A DNA stretch of 9,953 nt from NCBI GenBank assembly GCA_045599345.1, contig JAZRVV010000001.1, positions 1-9,953 on the forward strand, in the 5' to 3' direction. Each line of letters starts with the position of its first letter. Position 1 is the stretch's first letter. The notes beneath the pieces were generated by a model. The model was not told the origin of the DNA, did not search any database, and worked only from the letters and a program-made list of their open reading frames with translations. Of this stretch, positions 6,541 to 9,953 are shown one piece after another. Origin of the DNA: UBA1227 sp045599345. GTDB lineage: Bacteria; Bacillota; Clostridia; Oscillospirales; Acutalibacteraceae. The position numbers and the translations under genes are program-made.

Positions 6541-6574
6541 AGGGCAAATTTTTCCGATTAATGGAGGTGCCGTT

Positions 6575-6724
6575 ATGAGAGTTAGAGTAACACTCGCCTG
6601 CACAGAGTGCAATCAGCGCAACTACAACACAATGAAGAACAAGAAGAACACACCTGACAGGTTGGAGATGAACAAGTATTGCAGATTCTGCAAGAAGCAC
6701 ACTCTCCATCGTGAGACAAAGTAA
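6575..6724 (+). CDS. rpmG: 50S ribosomal protein L33 (bL33)
   Basis: This 49-residue basic protein has the standard bL33 length. It begins MRVRVTLACTECNQRNY and carries two CxxC pairs, CTEC (9-12) and CRFC (about 36-39), marking the zinc-binding C+ form. L33 sits near the ribosomal E site. GGAGG (6563-6567) lies 7 bases before the ATG. It is the first gene of the rpmG-secE-nusG unit, 15 bases before secE, a classic Firmicutes arrangement. Zinc-type L33 is commonly paired with a zinc-free paralogue elsewhere in the genome, but none is visible here. Confidence 0.95.
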   Translation: MRVRVTLACTECNQRNYNTMKNKKNTPDRLEMNKYCRFCKKHTLHRETK

Positions 6725-6739
6725 GGAAGGAGAATCTTT

Positions 6740-7081
6740 ATGGCAGAAGAGAAAAAGACGCCTAAAGCTTCAAAACCTGAAAAGAAAGTCGAAAAGAAGC
6801 CTGAAAAGAAGGCAGCAGCTAATAAGCCAAACGTACTTGGCAGAATTAAGCAGTTCTTCAAAGATGTTAAGGCTGAGACTAAAAAAATTGTATGGAACTC
6901 ATGGCCAAACACGGTTAAGGACACAGGCGTTGTTCTTATGGTAACCGTAATCATCGGTGCTGGTGTTTGGATCAGTGACGTAGTATTCCGCCAGCTTATC
7001 GAGCTTATCTATTCCATCGCTGATAAAGGTGGAGCAGAAGCAGCTATGATAATGCTTCAGAACCTCACAACATTGTTATAA
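6740..7081 (+). CDS. secE: Preprotein translocase subunit SecE
   Basis: SecE clamps SecY in the SecYEG channel. This 113-residue protein contains the conserved amphipathic helix FFKDVKAETKKIVWNSWPN (39-57) followed by one transmembrane helix (about 62-84). Typical Gram-positive SecE is about 60 residues. This one has a 30-residue Lys/Pro/Glu/Ala-rich N-terminal cytosolic extension (repeated PEKK) and about 25 residues after the membrane helix. Such extensions are low complexity and probably accessory. GGAAGGAGA (6725-6733) precedes the ATG. It lies between rpmG and nusG with 15-base gaps on both sides, as expected for a tightly co-translated operon. Confidence 0.95.
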   Translation: MAEEKKTPKASKPEKKVEKKPEKKAAANKPNVLGRIKQFFKDVKAETKKIVWNSWPNTVKDTGVVLMVTVIIGAGVWISDVVFRQLIELIYSIADKGGAEAAMIMLQNLTTLL

Positions 7082-7096
7082 TTGGAGGATTTCCAA

Positions 7097-7654
7097 ATGG
7101 CAGGAATTTCTAAGTGGTATGTAATCCACACTTATTCAGGTTATGAGAATAAGGTAAAAGACAACATCGAGAAGGTTGTTGCCAACCGTGGCATGCAAGA
7201 CCAGATTCTCGAAGTTAAAGTACCAACAGAAATCGTAACCGAGATTAAGGATAACGGTGAGACAAAAGAAGTAGAGCGCAAGCTTATGCCTGGCTATGTA
7301 CTTGTTAAGCTCACAGTAACTGAGGTTAAGGACGAACTCACAATGTCTGATGACGCTTGGTATGTTATCCGCAACACTCGTGGTGTTACAGGTTTCGTTG
7401 GCCCAGAGAGCAAACCAGTTCCTCTCACAGAGGCTGAAGTAGCTTCTCTTGGCGTAGAAAAGAGAGTTGTAGAAGTTAACTACAACATTGGCGATCTCGT
7501 TAATATTGTTGATGGTCCACTTGCTGACTACTCTGGTATTGTTGACGAGCTCGACGTGGACAACAACTATGTTCAAGTCCGCATCTCAATGTTCGGTAGA
7601 GAAATCCCAACTGAGTTTGAACTCAATCAGGTAGAACTCGCCGTAGAAAACTAA
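7097..7654 (+). CDS. nusG: Transcription elongation factor NusG
   Basis: This 185-residue protein has the usual NusG length and two domains. The NGN domain spans about 1-115 (KWYVIHTYSGYENKVKDNI near the start, LMPGYVLVKL, and the VRNTRGVTGFVG-like VIRNTRGVTGFVG), and binds RNA polymerase. The C-terminal KOW domain follows (VNIVDGPLADYSGIVDELD). NusG affects pausing and couples transcription to translation or Rho. The ATG at 7097 is preferred because GGAGG (7084-7088) sits 8 bases upstream. A TTG 15 bases earlier would put the ribosome binding site inside the gene. Transcription very likely continues into the L11 leader, since no terminator or promoter is seen between nusG and rplK. Confidence 0.96.
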   Translation: MAGISKWYVIHTYSGYENKVKDNIEKVVANRGMQDQILEVKVPTEIVTEIKDNGETKEVERKLMPGYVLVKLTVTEVKDELTMSDDAWYVIRNTRGVTGFVGPESKPVPLTEAEVASLGVEKRVVEVNYNIGDLVNIVDGPLADYSGIVDELDVDNNYVQVRISMFGREIPTEFELNQVELAVEN

Positions 7655-7667
7655 TTTATTTTAATTT

Positions 7668-7754
7668 GGTAATTAGTGCCTTTGGCACTTTGATTACGAG
7701 GACCTCTTGGTTCTCAGTGGGAGGGACGCTAAAACGCGTTCCGCCAATTACCAC
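7668..7754 (+). promoter_or_regulatory. L11-L1 mRNA leader with L1-binding-site mimic
   Basis: Three hairpins fill the nusG-rplK gap. The first pairs GTAAT..AGTGCC with GGCACT..ATTAC (7669-7697) and the second GAGGACC with GGTTCTC (7698-7715). The third is decisive: GTGG (7717-7720) pairs with CCAC (7751-7754), then an asymmetric loop (GA against the 8 nt GCCAATTA), then GGGACGC (7723-7729) with GCGTTCC (7736-7742). The E. coli 23S L1 site has the same GUGG-GA-GG order and an 8-nt loop before CCAC. L1 excess should bind here and block rplK-rplA translation, as known for L11 operons in other bacteria. GGAG of the rplK ribosome binding site follows at 7764. An alternative helix, GGTAATT (7668-7674) with AATTACC (7746-7752), would exclude the L1 site. 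Confidence 0.7.
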
Positions 7755-7777
7755 AATATTTAAGGAGTGAAAACACA

Positions 7778-8203
7778 ATGGCTCAGAAAATTAAAGGTTT
7801 TATTAAACTTCAAATCCCAGCCGGACAGGCAACACCTGCACCACCTGTAGGTCCTGCACTTGGTCAGTATGGTGTTAACATCATGGCTTTCACAAAGGAT
7901 TTTAATGAGCGCACAAAGAACGACATGGGTCTTATTATCCCAGTTGTAATCACAGTTTACGCAGACAGCAGCTTTACATTCATCACAAAGACTCCTCCTG
8001 CAGCAGTCCTCATCAAGAAGGCTTGCGGCATCCAGAAGGCTTCAGGTGAACCTAACAAGAATAAGGTTGCAACAATCACAAAAGAACAGTGCCAGAAGAT
8101 CGCAGAGCAGAAGATGCCTGACCTTAATGCATCTTCTATCGAATCAGCTACATCCATGATTATGGGTACAGCTCGTTCAATGGGCATCACTGTTGTTGAT
8201 TAA
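7778..8203 (+). CDS. rplK: 50S ribosomal protein L11 (uL11)
   Basis: The 141-residue length and the N-terminal IKLQIPAGQATPAPPVGPAL (9-28), followed by GQYGVNIMAFTKDFN, identify L11. The C-terminal RNA-binding half contains TKTPPAAVLIKKACG and ends in IMGTARSMGITV. L11 sits at the GTPase-associated centre with L10/L12 and is the site through which RelA-type enzymes sense stalled ribosomes and thiopeptides act. GGAG (7764-7767) precedes the ATG. It follows the L1-type leader and is 22 bases ahead of rplA, so both are probably controlled together by L1. Confidence 0.97.
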   Translation: MAQKIKGFIKLQIPAGQATPAPPVGPALGQYGVNIMAFTKDFNERTKNDMGLIIPVVITVYADSSFTFITKTPPAAVLIKKACGIQKASGEPNKNKVATITKEQCQKIAEQKMPDLNASSIESATSMIMGTARSMGITVVD

Positions 8204-8225
8204 GCTTGTTAGGAGGTAAAGAGTA

Positions 8226-8936
8226 ATGAAACATGGTAAGAAATATGTCGAGGCTGCAAAGCTCATCGACAGAACTATAGCATATGATCCAAAGGAAGCA
8301 CTTGACCTCGCTTGCAAGACAGCAACAGCTAAGTTTGATTCAACAATCGAAGCTCACATCCGTCTTGGCGTTGACTCACGTCACGCAGATCAGCAGGTTC
8401 GTGGTGCAGTTATCCTTCCAAATGGTACAGGTAAGAATGTTCGCGTTGCAGTATTTGCAAAGGGCGACGCTGCTAAGGCAGCTGAGGCAGCTGGCGCTGA
8501 CGTAGTTGGTGCAGAAGACCTCGTTGAGCGTATCCAGAAGGAAAACTTCCTTGACTTCGACGTAGCTATCGCAGCTCCAGACTGCATGGGTCTCGTTGGT
8601 CGTCTTGGTAAGGTTCTTGGTCCTCGTGGCCTCATGCCTTCACCAAAGGCTGGTACAGTAACACCTGATACAGCAAAGGCTGTAGAAGAAGCAAAGGCTG
8701 GTAAGATTGAGTATCGTCTTGATAAGACAAACATCATTCACTGCCCAATCGGTAAGGCTTCATTCGGTGCTGACAAGCTCGCTGAGAACCTTGACGCACT
8801 TATGGAAGCAGTAGTAAAGGCTAAGCCAGCAGCACTTAAGGGCCAGTACATCAAGTCATGTTCTGTTGCTTCAACAATGGGTCCTGGTGTTAAGTTTGCA
8901 GCTTCAAAGTATCTTGTTGCTCCAGTTGAGAAGTAA
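8226..8936 (+). CDS. rplA: 50S ribosomal protein L1 (uL1)
   Basis: This 236-residue protein has the normal L1 length. It starts MKHGKKYVEAAKLID and carries the signature KVLGPRGLMPSPKAGTV, with the GADVVGAEDLVERI region upstream. It forms the L1 stalk, which helps tRNA leave the E site, and in many bacteria represses its own operon by binding the L11 leader. A strong AGGAGG (8211-8216) precedes the ATG. No strong terminator follows, so read-through into the L10 unit may add to the promoter there. Confidence 0.97.
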   Translation: MKHGKKYVEAAKLIDRTIAYDPKEALDLACKTATAKFDSTIEAHIRLGVDSRHADQQVRGAVILPNGTGKNVRVAVFAKGDAAKAAEAAGADVVGAEDLVERIQKENFLDFDVAIAAPDCMGLVGRLGKVLGPRGLMPSPKAGTVTPDTAKAVEEAKAGKIEYRLDKTNIIHCPIGKASFGADKLAENLDALMEAVVKAKPAALKGQYIKSCSVASTMGPGVKFAASKYLVAPVEK

Positions 8937-8948
8937 TTAAAATCGTAC

Positions 8949-8977
8949 TTGACATGGGGTTTCCCGTGTGTTAGTAT
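8949..8977 (+). promoter_or_regulatory. Promoter of rplJ-rplL
   Basis: A perfect TTGACA (8949-8954), 17 bp, then TAGTAT (8972-8977) starts 13 bases after the rplA stop. The predicted start is near 8984, exactly at the first hairpin of the L10 leader. This separates L10/L12 supply from L11/L1. Confidence 0.85.
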
Positions 8978-8983
8978 ATTCGT

Positions 8984-9056
8984 GCTGTCCACCTAAGACA
9001 GCAGGTGTCAAAATGACGTAACAGGCAACTTGCCTTACCTGCCGAGGAACGACGCT
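8984..9056 (+). promoter_or_regulatory. Ribosomal protein L10 leader RNA
   Basis: The leader contains GCTGTC (8984-8989) pairing with GACAGC (8997-9002). GCAGGT (9001-9006) pairs with ACCTGC (9037-9042), enclosing hairpins GTCA/TGAC (9007-9017) and AGGCA/TGCCT (9023-9035). The conserved tail CCGAGGAACGACGCTTA follows. This matches the known L10 leader, which L10 or the L10-L12 complex binds to lower expression of rplJ-rplL. The first two helices share two bases and compete at that edge. Confidence 0.88.
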
Positions 9057-9081
9057 TAACTAAACATATTATGTTTGTTAT

Positions 9082-9115
9082 GCCCTTCCTTAGGTAGTTA
9101 AGGAAGGGCTTTTAA
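9082..9115 (+). terminator. Attenuator terminator upstream of rplJ
   Basis: An 11-bp perfect stem, GCCCTTCCTTA (9082-9092) with TAAGGAAGGGC (9099-9109), has a 6-nt loop and continues into TTTTAAT. It sits after the L10 leader and before the rplJ ribosome binding site. It therefore acts as an attenuator rather than an operon end, with L10 binding upstream expected to favour it. Confidence 0.9.
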
Positions 9116-9136
9116 TATTCATAGGAGGTGAATATT

Positions 9137-9784
9137 TTGGCAAGCGCAATCGTTCTTGAATCAAAGAAGCAGGCCGTTGCAGCCCTCGCTGAAGAGCTTA
9201 AGGGTTCATGCGCCGGCGTACTCGTTGAATACAGCGGTGTTACAGTTGCAGATGATACAGCACTTCGTGCAGAGCTCCGTCGTGACGAGGTTAACTACAA
9301 GGTAGTTAAGAACTCTATCCTCAAGAGAGCAGCAAAAGAAGCTGGTATTGATGGTCTTGACGATGTTCTTAATGGAACAACAGCTCTCGCTTTGAGCGTA
9401 GAGGATCCAGTTGCTCCAGCAAGAATCCTTAAGAAGTTCGCTGATTCTCACAAGGACTTCAACATCAAGGCTGGTTTCATGGATGGTGCAGTAGTAGACC
9501 TTGATACAATCAACAGTCTCGCAACACTCCCATCTAAGGATGTTCTTCTTGCAACAGTATGCAACGCATTCAATGCTCCTATCGCAGCATTTGCTCGTGT
9601 TATTCAGGCAGTTGTTGATAAGAGTGGTGAAGAGGTTCCAGCAAAGGAAGAGGCTCCTGCAGAGGAGGCTGCTCCAGTAGCTGAGGAACCAGCTCCAGCT
9701 GAGGAAGCAGCACCAGCAGAGGAAGCAGCACCAGCAGAGGAAGCTGCTCCAGCAGCTGAAGAAGCTGTCGCAGCCGCAGAATAA
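9137..9784 (+). CDS. rplJ: 50S ribosomal protein L10 (uL10) with Ala/Glu-rich tail
   Basis: L10 anchors L12 dimers and, with L11, forms the stalk base. Residues 1-170 are a standard L10 core: a KKQAVAALAEEL helix, YKVVKNSILKRAA (55-67), and NAFNAPIAAFARVIQAV near the L12-binding helix. About 45 further residues are low complexity, made of EEAAPA units, giving 215 residues against the usual 165-175. The start is TTG at 9137, since AGGAGG (9123-9128) is 8 bases upstream and the protein then begins MASAIVLESK, as in relatives. GTG at 9128 overlaps the ribosome binding site. The mRNA carries the L10 leader and attenuator. The tail resembles the Ala-rich hinge of L12 and is seen in other Clostridia; its role is not established. 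Confidence 0.95.
   Translation: MASAIVLESKKQAVAALAEELKGSCAGVLVEYSGVTVADDTALRAELRRDEVNYKVVKNSILKRAAKEAGIDGLDDVLNGTTALALSVEDPVAPARILKKFADSHKDFNIKAGFMDGAVVDLDTINSLATLPSKDVLLATVCNAFNAPIAAFARVIQAVVDKSGEEVPAKEEAPAEEAAPVAEEPAPAEEAAPAEEAAPAEEAAPAAEEAVAAAE
9701..9754 (+). repeat. Three tandem 18-bp units in the rplJ tail
   Basis: GAGGAAGCAGCACCAGCA occurs twice exactly (9701-9718, 9719-9736), then once with two third-position changes (9737-9754). Each unit encodes EEAAPA. The in-frame unit length means copy number can change without a frameshift, and diverged copies continue on both sides. Confidence 0.9.
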
Positions 9785-9936
9785 AACCTTTCTGCGAACG
9801 GTTTTATTCGATCGCGGTAAGTAAGGACGAGGGCTTTAGACCTCGGCCAAACCTTTAAAAAGTGTTAACCCTATTAAAGTGATTAACACGTCAAACTAGT
9901 AAATTAATTCTAAAAAATATATTGGAGGAAAATAAA
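9785..9936 (+). promoter_or_regulatory. Structured rplJ-rplL intergenic region
   Basis: This 152-base gap is long for a co-transcribed ribosomal pair and holds three hairpins. ATAAAACC (9781-9788, including the rplJ stop) pairs with GGTTTTAT (9800-9807). CGAGG (9828-9832) pairs with CCTCG (9841-9845). GTGTTAA (9862-9868) pairs with TTAACAC (9883-9889). None has a U-tract and no convincing promoter is seen. It may stabilise or process the mRNA to give the roughly four-fold L12 excess over L10; that role is inferred. Confidence 0.55.
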
Positions 9937-9953
9937 ATGGCTTCAGAGAAAGT
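9937..9953 (+). CDS. rplL: 50S ribosomal protein L7/L12 (bL12), N-terminal fragment
   Basis: Only five full codons (MASEK) and part of a sixth are present before the window ends. The start MASEK followed by a V-type codon, the strong GGAGG (9924-9928) and the position directly after rplJ all match bL12, the flexible multi-copy stalk protein that recruits translational GTPases. Identity rests mainly on context. Confidence 0.85.

Noticed and set aside
6338..6541. 67-codon plus-strand ORF between the cohesin gene and rpmG
   Set aside because: It begins in the terminator T-run, runs through promoter elements and a palindrome, has no ribosome binding site and encodes no recognisable protein.
7082..7096. 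TTG start for nusG five codons upstream
   Set aside because: It would place GGAGG inside the coding sequence; ATG 7097 has proper spacing and gives the usual N-terminus.
9128..9136. GTG start for rplJ at 9128
   Set aside because: This GTG overlaps the AGGAGG ribosome binding site itself; TTG at 9137 has correct spacing and gives the family-like MASAI start.
9701..9754. CRISPR-like or mobile repeat
   Set aside because: The 18-bp units are directly adjacent without spacers and in frame within rplJ, so they are coding low-complexity repeats.

Overview
The window looks like a chromosomal segment from a Gram-positive member of the Clostridia, probably an Oscillospirales/Ruminococcaceae-like gut anaerobe. 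Supporting this are the rpmG-secE-nusG-rplK-rplA-rplJ-rplL order, strong AGGAGG-type ribosome binding sites, an Ala/Glu-rich C-terminal tail on ribosomal protein L10, a YlbF-family gene, an iron-sulfur flavin enoate-reductase-type enzyme, and a cohesin/dockerin gene pair. The lineage is inferred from gene content and style, not from a database match.

Layout. Positions 1-~81 are the 3' end of a 23S rRNA. It is followed by a short trailer with no 5S rRNA or tRNA and a perfect-palindrome terminator (146-173) shared with a convergent ylbF-family gene (593-189, minus strand). ylbF and a large old-yellow-enzyme/2,4-dienoyl-CoA-reductase-type oxidoreductase (720-2825) diverge from a compact promoter region. 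There, one palindromic TTGCAA hexamer can act as the -35 box for both directions, each with a good -10 box exactly 17 bp away. The oxidoreductase ends in its own terminator.

Next is an independent two-gene transcription unit (promoter 2893-2921, terminator 6308-6339). The first gene encodes a secreted glucosaminidase-like cell-wall hydrolase with SH3-like and Big_2-type regions and a C-terminal type I-like dockerin. The second encodes an exported, membrane-anchored protein with an N-terminal cohesin-like domain, two cadherin-like beta-sandwich domains, a transmembrane helix and an acidic cytoplasmic tail. The simplest reading is a self-contained non-cellulosomal docking system: the enzyme carries the plug, and its neighbour carries the socket and tethers it at the membrane. 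This is the most interesting system in the window.

The rest (6341-9953) is the conserved translation/export cluster. A promoter and a leader with a REP-like palindrome precede rpmG-secE-nusG. The nusG-rplK gap holds an RNA structure that closely imitates the L1-binding site of 23S rRNA, so L1 probably represses rplK-rplA translation by rRNA mimicry. A second promoter (TTGACA-17-TAGTAT) after rplA drives an L10 leader with an intrinsic attenuator ahead of rplJ, which starts with TTG, and rplL, of which only the first codons are present. No mobile element, CRISPR array or tRNA was seen, and no gene-free stretch exceeds 300 bases.
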